The notes: generated by a model from the sequence alone, not told the origin. Positions 16,619 to 26,512 are shown, numbered from the stretch's first letter. The stretch is 64,000 bases of DNA from Spirochaetales bacterium (GCA_016936555.1 JAFGXR010000001.1:1-64000); one strand, 5' to 3'. Program-made: numbers and translations.

Positions 16619-17791
16619 ATGAGCGGGTTCACCATTCAGGGCCGTCAGGTGGTCAATAACAGTTTTTCTGCTCAGAAAATCAATGAGCCGGCATTCGATG
16701 CCGTTTTTCTCCTATTAATTGTCCTCCTGTCGGGAATGGGGCTCACGGCGCTCTTTTCTTCCTCCTATCACTTCGGCGAAGCCGTTTTCGGCTCTCCTTT
16801 CTATTTCGTTTTCAAGCAGCTGGTCTGGCTGGTTCTGGGGACCGGCGGAGCGGTGATCGCATCGCGGATTCCTCTGGATTTTCTGAAAAATTACATTCCG
16901 GCTATCATGTTTGTTTCCATCGGAATCAACCTGCTGCTCTACGTTCCCGGGCTGGGAATCGAATCGGGCGGAGCGAAGCGCTGGCTCGAACTGGGCGGTT
17001 TCTCTTTTCAGCCCTCGGAATTGATACGCCTTTCCCTTGTTCTTTATATCGCGAAAATGCTGGAGAAGAATAAGGGGAGGATGAAGGATCTGAGCAAGGC
17101 CATCGTTCCTCAGCTTCTGGTGATTGTCGTCTCGACTCTGATCGTCTATTCCCAGAATGACTTTTCTTCGGCGGCTCTTATTTTCGCGGTGGCTTTTCTC
17201 ATGCTCATTATGGGAGGCCTGAGTCCGGTTTTCATTCTTATTATGGGATCCATCGGATCTCTGGCCGCATATATCATGCTGAAATCAAAACCCTACAGAA
17301 TTAGCAGGGTTCTCTCCTGGCTGAATCCTGAATCGGATCCTTCGGGTGCCGGGTATCAGGTTCTGACGGCCAGAAAGGCCTTACAGGCCGGCGGTCTCTG
17401 GGGAAAAGGAGCGGGGCAGAGCACTATGAAGCTCGGTGCGCTCCCCCAGGCCCATTCCGATTTCGTTTTCGCCATTATAGGAGAGGAGGCGGGATTTATC
17501 GGAATTCTGACTGTATTTATCCTCTTCGGCCTTTTTGCCTGGAAAGGGTATTCCATTGCTTTCAAAGCCCATAACGATTTTAAAAAATATGCGGCTTTCG
17601 GACTCACTTCGGCGGTGTATTTTCAAGCCATGACCAATATCGCCGTCGTCTGCGGTTATATCCCGGCGACCGGTATTCCTCTGCCGCTTTTTTCGGCGGG
17701 AGGATCAACTTCTCTGATCACTCTTATCATTTTCGGACTGCTTCTGAATATATCCAGAAGATCGCCCGACAGATCGGGAGGAGAGATATGA
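16619..17791 (+). CDS. ftsW: Septal SEDS peptidoglycan polymerase FtsW
   Basis: The 390-residue protein has around ten membrane segments and SEDS signatures: FQPSELIRLSLVLYIAKML, GAGYQVLTARKALQAGGLWGKG, HSDFVFAIIGEEAGFIG and ATGIPLPLFSAGGSTSL. It polymerises lipid II into septal glycan with a partner penicillin-binding protein not encoded here. The catalytic-aspartate loop usually reads QPDxG; here it is SQNDFSS, keeping the Asp. It starts 3 bases after mraY and its stop overlaps ftsQ as ATGA. Confidence 0.92.
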   Translation: MSGFTIQGRQVVNNSFSAQKINEPAFDAVFLLLIVLLSGMGLTALFSSSYHFGEAVFGSPFYFVFKQLVWLVLGTGGAVIASRIPLDFLKNYIPAIMFVSIGINLLLYVPGLGIESGGAKRWLELGGFSFQPSELIRLSLVLYIAKMLEKNKGRMKDLSKAIVPQLLVIVVSTLIVYSQNDFSSAALIFAVAFLMLIMGGLSPVFILIMGSIGSLAAYIMLKSKPYRISRVLSWLNPESDPSGAGYQVLTARKALQAGGLWGKGAGQSTMKLGALPQAHSDFVFAIIGEEAGFIGILTVFILFGLFAWKGYSIAFKAHNDFKKYAAFGLTSAVYFQAMTNIAVVCGYIPATGIPLPLFSAGGSTSLITLIIFGLLLNISRRSPDRSGGEI

Positions 17792-18576
17792 TCGTTCTGA
17801 ATCCCAACGAGAGAGAAAGGATCAGGAGTCTTCTCAGGACTGTAATTATTCTGCTGATCGTGATAGTGGCGGGACAGCTCGTGTTTAAAATCGCCGTTGT
17901 GCCCAATATCGTCCTGAAAAAAATCAAGGTCGAGAGCGATATCGAGCTGAGCGATAGTGAAATACGTTCCATAGCGGGGATAGAAACGGGGCACTATTAT
18001 TACAATCTCGATGCCGGAGATATTAAAAGCCGGCTGGAGAAATATCCCCCCATCAGGAAAGCTTCGGTAGAAAAGATATTTCCCGATAAACTGCAGCTTT
18101 ATCTTTTCGGACGGAAAGCCGTGGCCCAGTCGATTCTCAATATCAATGAGAAGTCTGTTCCCGTAGCCATAGACGGAGAGGGGGTCGTTTTCGAAAAGGG
18201 TGAGGATATGGACGACTGGGACCTCCCGGTTATTTCCGGTATCAATTTTACTTCGGTGCAGCTGGGCGATGGTTTTCCCGTTCCGCTTCTCCCGCTTCTG
18301 GAAGATCTTGAGAATATGCGGGACAGGGACAGGGCTCTATACGACCTGATATCGGAGATCCGGGTGGAAAAGAGAGGTGAGCAGGGATACGACCTCATCC
18401 TCTTTCTCCACAATTATCCGCTGAAAGCCAGAACAGGCCGGAAACTGGACGGCGATGTTCTGAAGAATATAATAATGGTTTTCGATGTTCTGAAGCAGCA
18501 GAAGCTGACTGAGAAAATCGGAGAAGTGGACTTCAGGTCCAAAGAGATCATTTATCGACTCAGGGAGGAAGTGTAG
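17788..18576 (+). CDS. ftsQ: Cell-division protein FtsQ/DivIB
   Basis: This is a 262-residue bitopic protein: cytoplasmic start MIVLNPNERERIRSL, one membrane segment (TVIILLIVIVAGQLVF), then a POTRA-like domain (VLKKIKVESDIELSDSEIRSIAG ... YPPIRKASVEKIFPDKLQL) and a FtsQ beta-domain. It joins FtsL in recruiting and regulating FtsW at the septum. The family is divergent in sequence; POTRA pattern plus position between ftsW and ftsA make the call firm. Confidence 0.85.
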   Translation: MIVLNPNERERIRSLLRTVIILLIVIVAGQLVFKIAVVPNIVLKKIKVESDIELSDSEIRSIAGIETGHYYYNLDAGDIKSRLEKYPPIRKASVEKIFPDKLQLYLFGRKAVAQSILNINEKSVPVAIDGEGVVFEKGEDMDDWDLPVISGINFTSVQLGDGFPVPLLPLLEDLENMRDRDRALYDLISEIRVEKRGEQGYDLILFLHNYPLKARTGRKLDGDVLKNIIMVFDVLKQQKLTEKIGEVDFRSKEIIYRLREEV

Positions 18577-18577
18577 A

Positions 18578-19819
18578 TTGACTTCAGAAGATATTATTGT
18601 AGCCCTCGATATGGGGACAAGCAAAATCTGCGCTCTTATTGCGGAATTTGATGAAGAGGGTGATCTCACTGTCGCGGGCATGGGAACTGCCGAGTCTAAA
18701 GGACTGAGGCGCGGCGTCGTCATCAATATCGAAGCGGCCATGAAAGCTGTGGAGGAAGCTATTGATAAGGCGGAACAGCAGGCGGGCCGGACTGTGGAGA
18801 CTGTTCTGGCTGGAATCGCCGGCGGCAATATCGAGGGGATCAACTCCCGGGGTGTCGTAGCTGTAACAGGAAAGGGAAGGGAGATTAACCGGAATGATGT
18901 GGACCGTGTCATAGATGCGGCGAAAGCCATCGTTATGCCCATGGACAGGGAAGTTCTCCATGTCATTCCCCAGGAGTACATCGTCGATGACCAGCCGGGG
19001 ATTAAAAATCCCGTCGATATGATCGGGGTCCGTCTCGAAGCGGAAGTGCATATCATCACATCGACGATTTCGGCCTCGAAGAATATTATAAAATGCATCA
19101 ACAGGAGCGGTTATAAGGTAGATGAGATCGTTCTTGAATCAATAGCGGCATCTTCTTCCGTATTATCTAAAGACGAGAGGGATCTGGGCACGCTGTTTAT
19201 CGACATCGGAAACGGAACGACGGATCTTCTGGTTCATCTGGGCGGCGCACCTTATTACACGGGTGTCCTTCCCGTCGGGGCCAGGGAAGTGACCAACGAC
19301 CTGGCCATTATGCTCAATATCCCCTTTGAAGAGGCGGAGAAGATAAAGCTCCAGTCGGGCTGCTGCTGGGATGAACTGATAGACCGGAATGAATCGGTTA
19401 TTATACCTGGAATCGGGGGGCGGCCTCCCGTCTCGGTTCCGGAGCTGAGAATCTGCCGGATCCTCGAGCCCAGGATGACCGAGCTTTTCATGCTTGTCAA
19501 AAAACAGCTCGGAGACAAGGGGTATCTGAACCGTCTGGGCGGAGGCGTCGTCATAACGGGGGGGGGTGCTCTGTTGCCCGGTGTGGCTGAACTGGCGCAG
19601 CATGTCTTCAATATGCCGGCCAGAATAGGTTTTCCGAAAAATATCAAAGGGCTGGATGAGCGGTACCGGAACCCCGAATATTCGACTGTTACAGGGCTTC
19701 TGCTACACCGGGCCCGACAGATAGAAGAGGAGGGGCTGGTGATCGATACCGCAACCCGGAGCAGCAGTGCTCCGGAATTCCTGAAAAGGATCGGCTCCTG
19801 GTTTAAAGAATTTATATAG
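18578..19819 (+). CDS. ftsA: Cell-division actin homologue FtsA
   Basis: FtsA tethers FtsZ to the membrane. Actin-fold ATP motifs are visible: IIVALDMGTSKICALIAE at the start, DIGNGTTDLLVHLGG near residue 208, and GGGVVITGGGALLPGVAEL near 315. The C-terminus PEFLKRIGSWFKEFI is the expected amphipathic membrane-targeting helix. The length is 413 residues. The start is TTG at 18578, one base after the ftsQ stop, with GGGAGG upstream; no in-frame ATG is nearer to this site. Confidence 0.94.
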   Translation: MTSEDIIVALDMGTSKICALIAEFDEEGDLTVAGMGTAESKGLRRGVVINIEAAMKAVEEAIDKAEQQAGRTVETVLAGIAGGNIEGINSRGVVAVTGKGREINRNDVDRVIDAAKAIVMPMDREVLHVIPQEYIVDDQPGIKNPVDMIGVRLEAEVHIITSTISASKNIIKCINRSGYKVDEIVLESIAASSSVLSKDERDLGTLFIDIGNGTTDLLVHLGGAPYYTGVLPVGAREVTNDLAIMLNIPFEEAEKIKLQSGCCWDELIDRNESVIIPGIGGRPPVSVPELRICRILEPRMTELFMLVKKQLGDKGYLNRLGGGVVITGGGALLPGVAELAQHVFNMPARIGFPKNIKGLDERYRNPEYSTVTGLLLHRARQIEEEGLVIDTATRSSSAPEFLKRIGSWFKEFI

Positions 19820-19851
19820 GATTTTAGTGATTATCCTTAATGGGAGGGGAT

Positions 19852-21045
19852 ATGGATATTGAATTAGTTGAATCGAGAAACAGCACCGGAACGGTTATCA
19901 AGGTAATCGGAACGGGCGGCGGAGGGAGCAATGCGGTCAACCGCATGATCGAATGCGAACTCAAGGACGTGCATTTTATCGCCTGTAACACGGACCAGCA
20001 GGCTTTGAACAAATCAAAGGCCGATGTGCGGGTCCCTCTCGGAAGCAAACTGACGAACGGTCTGGGTGCGGGCGGGAAGCCCGAAATCGGAGAAAAAGCG
20101 GCCGAGGAGGACCGGGAGACGATTAAAAAGCTTCTGGAAGGTTCCGATATGGTTTTCGTTACCGCCGGCATGGGAGGGGGAACCGGAACGGGGTCCGCTG
20201 CGGTTATCGCTTCTGTCGCCAAGGAAGTGGGCGCCCTGACGGTGGCTGTGGTCACCAAACCTTTCGGTTTCGAGGGGAAGAAGAAGATGGCTCTGGCCGA
20301 AGAGGGCATCGCGAAGCTCCACGAGCATGTGGATACGCTGATCACCATTCCCAACGAGCATCTTCTCAAAATTGTCGATAAGAGAACACCGATCCGTCAG
20401 GCTTTTCTGAAGGCCGACGATGTGCTGAGAATGGGGGTACAGGGAATTTCCGACCTCATCACGCTTCACGGTGATATCAATATTGACTTTGCCGATGTGA
20501 AAACGGTTATGGAAGGGCAGGGCGACGCCCTTATGGGAATCGGTTTCGGACAGGGGGACAACCGGGCTGTCGATGCGGCGACCAGCGCGATCAACAATCC
20601 CCTACTGGAGGACGCTTCGATCGAAGGGGCCAGAGGGCTTCTGGTCAACGTTACGGGGGGAGCGGATTTCTCGCTCTCCGAATACAACGAGGTCATGGAA
20701 ATCATCAGTTCCAATATCGATCCCGACGCCATCATTATTGCCGGAACGACTATCGACGAAACTCTTGACGACGAGCTGAAAGTTACGGTCATTGCCACGG
20801 GATTTTCTCATGGAGCCGCGGAAGAGACGGAGACCGCGGTTTCGACGACGATGGATTCCGATAAAAACGAAATTCTCTCTTTCCGGGACTGGGAAGCTCT
20901 GAGCACTGGCAGTGATCTGACGGAAACGAAAAAGAAGCCCGTTGATTTCCTTTTCGGTCATGATGACGATCCTCTCGGAGACGATCTCTACGTACCCACG
21001 ATCATGAGGGACAGGACCAAGCTGATCGGCGGAAAGAGAAACTGA
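19852..21045 (+). CDS. ftsZ: Cell-division GTPase FtsZ
   Basis: FtsZ is the tubulin homologue that forms the Z-ring. The start chosen is ATG 19852 because GGGAGGGG lies just before it; the track's ATG at 19840 is upstream of that site. Motifs are [15 protein letters not shown], the tubulin signature [13 protein letters not shown], and the synergy loop region [15 protein letters not shown] variable linker is followed by a conserved C-terminal peptide ([20 protein letters not shown]) that binds FtsA. The length is 397 residues. Confidence 0.96.
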   Translation: MDIELVESRNSTGTVIKVIGTGGGGSNAVNRMIECELKDVHFIACNTDQQALNKSKADVRVPLGSKLTNGLGAGGKPEIGEKAAEEDRETIKKLLEGSDMVFVTAGMGGGTGTGSAAVIASVAKEVGALTVAVVTKPFGFEGKKKMALAEEGIAKLHEHVDTLITIPNEHLLKIVDKRTPIRQAFLKADDVLRMGVQGISDLITLHGDINIDFADVKTVMEGQGDALMGIGFGQGDNRAVDAATSAINNPLLEDASIEGARGLLVNVTGGADFSLSEYNEVMEIISSNIDPDAIIIAGTTIDETLDDELKVTVIATGFSHGAAEETETAVSTTMDSDKNEILSFRDWEALSTGSDLTETKKKPVDFLFGHDDDPLGDDLYVPTIMRDRTKLIGGKRN

Positions 21046-21047
21046 AA

Positions 21048-21944
21048 ATGACCGGGGACCAGTGGACCGAAAGGGCTTTTGAAGATTATCTGAATATTGA
21101 ACTCCGCATGGCGGCCAATACGGTCGAGACATACATGCGCGAAGTGAGGGAATTCATTCTCTGGCTCGCAAAAGAGGGCTTCCGCGCGGCAGATATCAGC
21201 GATGCGGAAGTTTCGGGCTACATTATTTTCAGACAGTCTGTCGATTCAACTCTTTCGGCGCGAACCGTCTCCCGGATAATCAGTACGCTGAAATCCTATT
21301 TCGAGTTTATCATCCAGTCGGGACAGAGAAAGGATAATCCGGTCCGGCTCATCGATATGCCGAGGCTGGCCAGACACCTTCCCGATGTCATGACCATAGA
21401 AGAGGTGGACCTCTTTCTCCAGGAGATCGACTGTTCCACAGTGGCGGGATTGAGGGACAGGGCTCTTTTCGAGCTGATCTATTCCTGCGGGCTGCGGGTT
21501 TCCGAAGCCGTGGGGCTCCATGTGTCGGATCTCTATTTTGAAGAGGGACTGATAAAAGTGACCGGAAAAGGGAGTAAGGAGAGGCTTGTGCCCCTGGGCG
21601 AAAGCGCCGAGTACTGGCTCAAAATGTACCTGAGAGAAGGCCGGCCCGGATTTGTCCGGCCCGGAAAGGTAACGGAGATTCTGTTCCTCAACCGTCTGGG
21701 GAACGGGCTTTCGAGAAAGGGAATGTGGAAGAGATTCCGGGAGACCGCCGAGCGGGCCGGAGTTTCGGGGAAAATACATACCCTCCGGCACTCCTTTGCC
21801 ACCCATCTTCTCCAGGGCGGCGCCGATTTGAGAAGTGTCCAGGAACTACTCGGACATTCGGATATCAGCACGACCCAGATTTACACACATCTGGACAACC
21901 GCGATCTGCAGACCGCGCACCGGGAGTATCATCCCAGAGGGTAA
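21048..21944 (+). CDS. xerD: Tyrosine recombinase of the XerC/XerD family (first copy)
   Basis: The 298-residue protein has an N-terminal SAM-like core-binding domain and a C-terminal catalytic domain with the full set: Arg in CGLRVSEAVGL, Lys in GKGSKERLVPLG, HTLRHSF, LGHSD and the nucleophile Tyr in TQIYTH. Such enzymes resolve chromosome dimers at dif. Between the two Xer genes here, this one (HLLQGGADLRSVQELLGH) looks closer to XerD, but the assignment is a judgement. It follows ftsZ after 2 bases, tying dimer resolution to division. Confidence 0.9.
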   Translation: MTGDQWTERAFEDYLNIELRMAANTVETYMREVREFILWLAKEGFRAADISDAEVSGYIIFRQSVDSTLSARTVSRIISTLKSYFEFIIQSGQRKDNPVRLIDMPRLARHLPDVMTIEEVDLFLQEIDCSTVAGLRDRALFELIYSCGLRVSEAVGLHVSDLYFEEGLIKVTGKGSKERLVPLGESAEYWLKMYLREGRPGFVRPGKVTEILFLNRLGNGLSRKGMWKRFRETAERAGVSGKIHTLRHSFATHLLQGGADLRSVQELLGHSDISTTQIYTHLDNRDLQTAHREYHPRG

Positions 21945-21949
21945 ACGAG

Positions 21950-22699
21950 ATGAACGGACGAAGAGTGAAACAGATAATTACAGTCAATCTCATGGTTATA
22001 CCGGCAATGATACTGCTGCTTCAGTCCTGCCGGCAGAGCGATCCCGATTTGCTTCAGAGAATGGCGGCTATGGAAAGCGGGGCGGATCCCGAAGCGGTTC
22101 TGGAAGGAGATAAAAACTATGCCGAACTTAAAAGCGACATTGCCAGATTCAGAAAAATCCTCGACGGGAAAGTCGATGCGGCGGAAAAACTGGGGACATA
22201 CTACAAGCTGATCGGGCTGAAGTATGTGGATTACAGTATGTACGGACTGGCTCTGGAGGCCTTTCAGGAGGCTCTGGCCATATACCCCGAAAATCCGAAT
22301 GTGCTTTACTATGCCGGGTTGTGTTCGGCCCGTCTCTACAAAACGGAAAGCTCCGCTGTTAAATCGGGGCAGTATCTCGATCAGGCCGTGCGTTATTACG
22401 AAGCCTCACTGGCCGTGAACAACCGCTTTTCCTCTCCCATGTATGGACTGGCGGTGCTCTACGTCTACGAACTGAATATGCCTGAACTGGCCGTTCCCCT
22501 GCTCGAGATGTACAACACAATTCAGAAGAGCAGCATGGACGGACGTTTCCTTCTGGCCGCGGCCCATTACGCAGCCGGTGACGAGGATGAGGCTGTCGAT
22601 CTCTATAATGATATTGCAGAAAAAACTGATGACCCCGCGCTGAGGGAAGCGGCGCGGAACAACCGGAACGAAATCCTGAGAGGAGGAAGCGATGAGTAG
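21950..22699 (+). CDS. TPR-repeat lipoprotein
   Basis: ATG 21950 gives MNGRRVKQIITVNLMVIPAMILLLQSC, a lipoprotein signal with Cys27 as the likely lipid-bearing residue; the longer ORF in the track is an out-of-frame extension through the xer gene. Tetratricopeptide-like helices follow (YGLALEAFQEALAIYPENPNVLYYAGL; LLAAAHYAAGDEDEAVDLYNDIA). The 249-residue protein is probably exported and membrane-attached. It has an AGAGGG site before its start and overlaps dprA by 8 bases. A partner-binding scaffold role is inferred; no specific function is known. Confidence 0.82.
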   Translation: MNGRRVKQIITVNLMVIPAMILLLQSCRQSDPDLLQRMAAMESGADPEAVLEGDKNYAELKSDIARFRKILDGKVDAAEKLGTYYKLIGLKYVDYSMYGLALEAFQEALAIYPENPNVLYYAGLCSARLYKTESSAVKSGQYLDQAVRYYEASLAVNNRFSSPMYGLAVLYVYELNMPELAVPLLEMYNTIQKSSMDGRFLLAAAHYAAGDEDEAVDLYNDIAEKTDDPALREAARNNRNEILRGGSDE

Positions 22700-23696
22700 C
22701 GATCTTCTCTGGAAACTGGCGGTTCAGCGGATCTCATTTCTGAAAACAGGGGAAAAGGAGAAGGTTTTTTCCTACTGTGTCGACAGGAACGGTCTGCCTG
22801 ACCGGAAGACACTTGCCTGTTTGATTCAGCGGGATTTCCGGTCGGATTATAACCGGGCGGCTCTTCTAGGCGAAGCAGAGAGTGATCTCTCTCTGATGGT
22901 TAAGCAGGGAATTTTCATCCTTCCTATCGATGATGAAAACTATCCTGAAAAACTCCGTTCAATCCACAACCCGCCCTTCCTCCTTTACGGAAAAGGGGAA
23001 AGGCTTCTTTCCGATGCTCTGAGCATTTCCGTTGTGGGAACCAGAAAGGCGACAGGACTGGCCCTTGAAAAAACCTTTGCCCTCGCATTTCATCTTGTCC
23101 GGTCCGGCGCTGCTGTTATTTCGGGCCTGGCAGCGGGAACCGACAGCGCGGCCCACAGCGGGGCATTGGCCGGCAAAGGCTACACCGTCGCTGTTTTCGG
23201 CTGCGGGATCGACAGAGTCTACCCCTCGTCAAACAAGGCGCTGGCCGCCCGGATCCTTGATGAAGGCGGAACCCTGCTTAGCGAATACCCGCCGGGAACA
23301 GCCCCCCTTCCCTATAATTTTCCCGAAAGAAACCGCATTGTCAGTGCCCTGTGTGAAGCGTTGATCGTCGTGGAATCTCCATCGCGATCCGGCGCTCTTA
23401 TCACGGCCGATTTCGCTCTGGAACAGGGGCGTGACGTCTTTGTTCTCAGAACGGCTTCGCCATCGGCATCAGCCGGAGCGGGCACGGACAGCCTGGTGGG
23501 GGATGGGGCGATAACCGTCGAATCGGCTGAACAGGTTCTCAGAGAATTGTCCTATCCGGCGGCTGAGGAAAAAACCTCTCCCCGGCTTCCGGCCCGTTCC
23601 GGCAGCCGGGCGACGGGGCGTTTTCTGGCGGATCGTTTCAGGGCTGAGCTGGAAGGACTGGAAGTGTCCAGAGAAGGAGTGTTCTACAGCTTATGA
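22692..23696 (+). CDS. dprA: DNA processing protein DprA/Smf
   Basis: DprA binds incoming single-stranded DNA and loads RecA during transformation; many non-competent bacteria keep it. The Rossmann-like DprA domain shows SISVVGTRKATGLAL, VISGLAAGTDSAAHSGAL, VAVFGCGIDRVYPSSN, GTLLSEYPPGTAP and FPERNRIVSALCEALIVVE. The length is 334 residues, with a short C-terminal region. It overlaps both neighbours. The smf gene is also next to hslVU and the flagellar operon in Borrelia, so this order is conserved. Confidence 0.93.
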   Translation: MSSDLLWKLAVQRISFLKTGEKEKVFSYCVDRNGLPDRKTLACLIQRDFRSDYNRAALLGEAESDLSLMVKQGIFILPIDDENYPEKLRSIHNPPFLLYGKGERLLSDALSISVVGTRKATGLALEKTFALAFHLVRSGAAVISGLAAGTDSAAHSGALAGKGYTVAVFGCGIDRVYPSSNKALAARILDEGGTLLSEYPPGTAPLPYNFPERNRIVSALCEALIVVESPSRSGALITADFALEQGRDVFVLRTASPSASAGAGTDSLVGDGAITVESAEQVLRELSYPAAEEKTSPRLPARSGSRATGRFLADRFRAELEGLEVSREGVFYSL

Positions 23697-24604
23697 TGGA
23701 AGAGTATCTGAAGTATCTGGAAAATGTGAGAAAACTCTCGGACGCGACGCTGACTTCCTACCGGAAAGATATCTCCGACTGGTTTGATTATCTGGTCGAA
23801 TGGGAAATCGAACCCGCCGATGTGGAAAAGAACATCGCCCGGTCTTTTATCGGACAGTTATCGCGGGACGGTCTGGCATCGTCGTCGATCAACAGAAAAA
23901 TATCTTCCCTGAAAGGGTATTATGATTTTCTGATAAAAAGAAAAATGAGTCCCTACAATCCCTTTGCCGGAATCAAATCGATGAAGCTCCACCGGACTCT
24001 GCCCGTTCATCTTTCCGATCGTGAAATAACCGAGCTGATTGATATGACCGATGATGACTTTTCAGGCACAAGGGACCGCCTCCTTTTCGAGCTTCTTTAT
24101 TCAACGGGCTGCCGTGTCAGTGAGATCTGCAACATGAAATGTCAGGATCTTCTGAACAGCCACCCCGTGGTCCGCGGTAAAGGGGGCAGGGACAGATGGG
24201 TTTTTGTGGGGCGGGAAGCCCGAAAAGCTCTGGCAGATTACCTGCCTCTCAGAGAAGAGAGGGCCAATGATAAAAAAAATAACAGTCTCATCCTCGATGC
24301 GGCGGGAAATCCCATTACGGCGCGGGGAATTTATTATATTATAGAAAAATATACGCTTAAGGCCGGATTCCCCAAGAAAGTGACGCCCCATACCTTCAGA
24401 CACAGTTTTGCTACGGGATTGGTCAACGAAGGGGCGGATATCAGAGTCGTTCAGGAGCTGCTCGGCCATGCCAGCATTTCCACGACCCAGATTTACACCC
24501 ATACGGGGATCGAGAGGCTGAAACAGGTTTACCGCAGCTCTCATCCTCACGGAAGAAACGGCGGAACCAAAGCGGAAAAAGAGGTTATGACCTATGAAAA
24601 TTGA
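23693..24604 (+). CDS. xerC: Tyrosine recombinase of the XerC/XerD family (second copy)
   Basis: The 303-residue second Xer protein has the catalytic set CRVSEICNM (Arg), [10 protein letters not shown] (Lys), HTFRHSF, LGHAS and TQIYTH (Tyr). Together with the gene at 21048 it could form the XerC/XerD heterotetramer. ATG 23693 overlaps the dprA stop, and the gene runs 11 bases into hslV. Which of the two is XerC and which XerD cannot be fixed by eye. Confidence 0.88.
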   Translation: MMEEYLKYLENVRKLSDATLTSYRKDISDWFDYLVEWEIEPADVEKNIARSFIGQLSRDGLASSSINRKISSLKGYYDFLIKRKMSPYNPFAGIKSMKLHRTLPVHLSDREITELIDMTDDDFSGTRDRLLFELLYSTGCRVSEICNMKCQDLLNSHPVVRGKGGRDRWVFVGREARKALADYLPLREERANDKKNNSLILDAAGNPITARGIYYIIEKYTLKAGFPKKVTPHTFRHSFATGLVNEGADIRVVQELLGHASISTTQIYTHTGIERLKQVYRSSHPHGRNGGTKAEKEVMTYEN

Positions 24605-25130
24605 AGGAACTACCATACTGGCCGTACGGAAAAACGGACAGGTCGCCATAGCGGGAGACGGACAGGTTACGATGGGCGAGTCTGTCATAATGAAAGGCAA
24701 TGCCAGGAAGGTCAGAACACTTCTCGGCGGGAAAGTCCTGACAGGATTTGCCGGCTCCACAGCCGATGCTTTTACCCTGATGGAGCGGTTCGAAGCCAAG
24801 CTCAAGGAGTTCGGAGGCGATTTGACCAGAGCGGCTGTAGAGCTGGCCAAAGACTGGAGAACCGACCGGGCTCTCCGCCGTCTCGAGGCAATGCTTCTCG
24901 TTGCGGACAGGGAAAAGACATTCGTGCTTTCAGGTACCGGTGATGTGATCGAACCGGAGAAAGGGGCTATCGCCATCGGCTCGGGGGGCATGTACGCTTA
25001 TTCGGCGGCGCTGGCTTATCTCGACGGCTCGGAGCTGACGGCCCGGGAGATCGCGGAGCGGTCCCTGGGCATCGCAGGTGATATCTGCGTTTTTACTAAC
25101 AAAAACATTATTGTGGAGGAACTGGCTTAA
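24594..25130 (+). CDS. hslV: ATP-dependent protease subunit HslV
   Basis: HslV is the proteasome-like peptidase of the HslUV complex. The N-terminus [21 protein letters not shown] holds the catalytic threonine at position 6 or 7, so a propeptide of about five residues must be removed; Escherichia coli HslV starts directly at [19 protein letters not shown] and [17 protein letters not shown] are family blocks. The length is 178 residues. Its stop overlaps the hslU start (TAATG). Confidence 0.95.
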   Translation: MKIEGTTILAVRKNGQVAIAGDGQVTMGESVIMKGNARKVRTLLGGKVLTGFAGSTADAFTLMERFEAKLKEFGGDLTRAAVELAKDWRTDRALRRLEAMLLVADREKTFVLSGTGDVIEPEKGAIAIGSGGMYAYSAALAYLDGSELTAREIAERSLGIAGDICVFTNKNIIVEELA

Positions 25131-26512
25131 TGAAAATCGATCTGGACAATCTGACTCCCAGAGAAATTACAGCTGAGCTTGACAAATACATAATCGGACA
25201 GGAGAACGCGAAGAAATCCGTTGCCATCGCCCTGAGAAACAGGTTGAGGCGGTCCCGTCTACCCGATGATATCAAGGACGAAGTGGCGCCGAAGAATATC
25301 ATCATGATCGGACCGACCGGCGTGGGAAAAACGGAAATCGCCCGGAGGCTTTCCAAGCTCTCGGGAGCTCCTTTTCTGAAAGTGGAAGCCACCAAATTCA
25401 CCGAAGTGGGATATGTGGGGCGCGATGTCGAATCCATGGTCCGAGATCTTATGGCTGCCGCTGTCTCCATGGTCAAAACGGAACTGCAGGAAGGGGTTCA
25501 GGAAGAAGCGGAACGGGCCGCCGAGGAAGCGCTCCTCGATATACTTCTGCCCGCTTCCAAAAAAGTGGAGCCCCAGAAACCGGGCTTTAATGCAGCTCCG
25601 GCGGAACAGCCCCTGGTGATAACCGATGATAACTCGACCAGGGAAAAATTCCGGCAGATGCTCCGCGACGGCAAACTCGATGACCGTCCGGTCGAAGTGT
25701 CTGTCAGCAAGCAGAAGGGGATGCCCACCATCGAAATTTTTTCGGGCAATAACTTCGAAGAGATGGATTTCAATATGGGATCTCTCTCCAATCTCTTCGG
25801 CGGGGGCAGGAAAAAAAAGAAAGTGACCGTTAAGAAGGCGAGGGAGATTCTCCTGGCCGAGCATCAGGAAAAGCTGGTCGATTCGGAAAACGCCGCCGAT
25901 CTGGCACGGGAAAGGGTTCAGAATATGGGGATTATATTTATCGATGAGATCGATAAAATCGCCACAAGACAGAACCGCGCCGGAGGTCAGGATGTTTCCC
26001 GAGAAGGTGTGCAGAGAGATATTCTGCCCATAGTGGAGGGAAGCAAGGTCAACACCAAGTACGGTATTGTCGACACATCCCACATCCTCTTTATTGCGGC
26101 CGGGGCTTTTTCCATGAGCAAGCCCTCGGATCTGATTCCCGAATTGCAGGGCCGTTTCCCCCTGAGAGTTGAGCTGCAGGATCTGAACCGGGAAGCTTTC
26201 AAGACGATCCTGACCGTTCCGAAAAACGCCTTGACCAAACAGTATGTGGAACTGCTGAAGACCGAGGACGTCTATCTGGATTTCAAGGAGGACGCCATCG
26301 ACAAGCTGGCGGAGATAGCCGAGGAGGTCAATCAGAGGACCGAGAACATCGGAGCCAGAAGGCTGCATACCATTATGGAACTGCTGCTGGAGGAAGTTTC
26401 ATTCAACGCTCCCGATTTGAAGGGGCAGACCATAACCATAACGGCGGATTATGTGGATGAGAAGCTCAAAGATATCGTCGAAGACAGAGATTTGAGCCGA
26501 TATATTCTCTAA
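25130..26512 (+). CDS. hslU: ATP-dependent protease ATPase subunit HslU
   Basis: HslU is the AAA+ unfoldase that feeds HslV. Seen here: ELDKYIIGQENAKKSVAIAL, Walker A IGPTGVGKTEIARRL, the GYVGRDVESMVRDL pore loop, the variable I-domain (residues 140-240), Walker B IIFIDEIDKIA and sensor-2 TENIGARRLHTIME. The C-terminus DLSRYIL is the tail that docks into HslV. The length of 460 residues is normal. A 68-base gap separates it from flgB. Confidence 0.96.
   Translation: MKIDLDNLTPREITAELDKYIIGQENAKKSVAIALRNRLRRSRLPDDIKDEVAPKNIIMIGPTGVGKTEIARRLSKLSGAPFLKVEATKFTEVGYVGRDVESMVRDLMAAAVSMVKTELQEGVQEEAERAAEEALLDILLPASKKVEPQKPGFNAAPAEQPLVITDDNSTREKFRQMLRDGKLDDRPVEVSVSKQKGMPTIEIFSGNNFEEMDFNMGSLSNLFGGGRKKKKVTVKKAREILLAEHQEKLVDSENAADLARERVQNMGIIFIDEIDKIATRQNRAGGQDVSREGVQRDILPIVEGSKVNTKYGIVDTSHILFIAAGAFSMSKPSDLIPELQGRFPLRVELQDLNREAFKTILTVPKNALTKQYVELLKTEDVYLDFKEDAIDKLAEIAEEVNQRTENIGARRLHTIMELLLEEVSFNAPDLKGQTITITADYVDEKLKDIVEDRDLSRYIL

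Noticed and set aside
25259-26368. 369-residue minus-strand ORF inside hslU
   Set aside because: hslU on the plus strand has all its motifs; the reverse frame shows no family and no ribosome-binding site.
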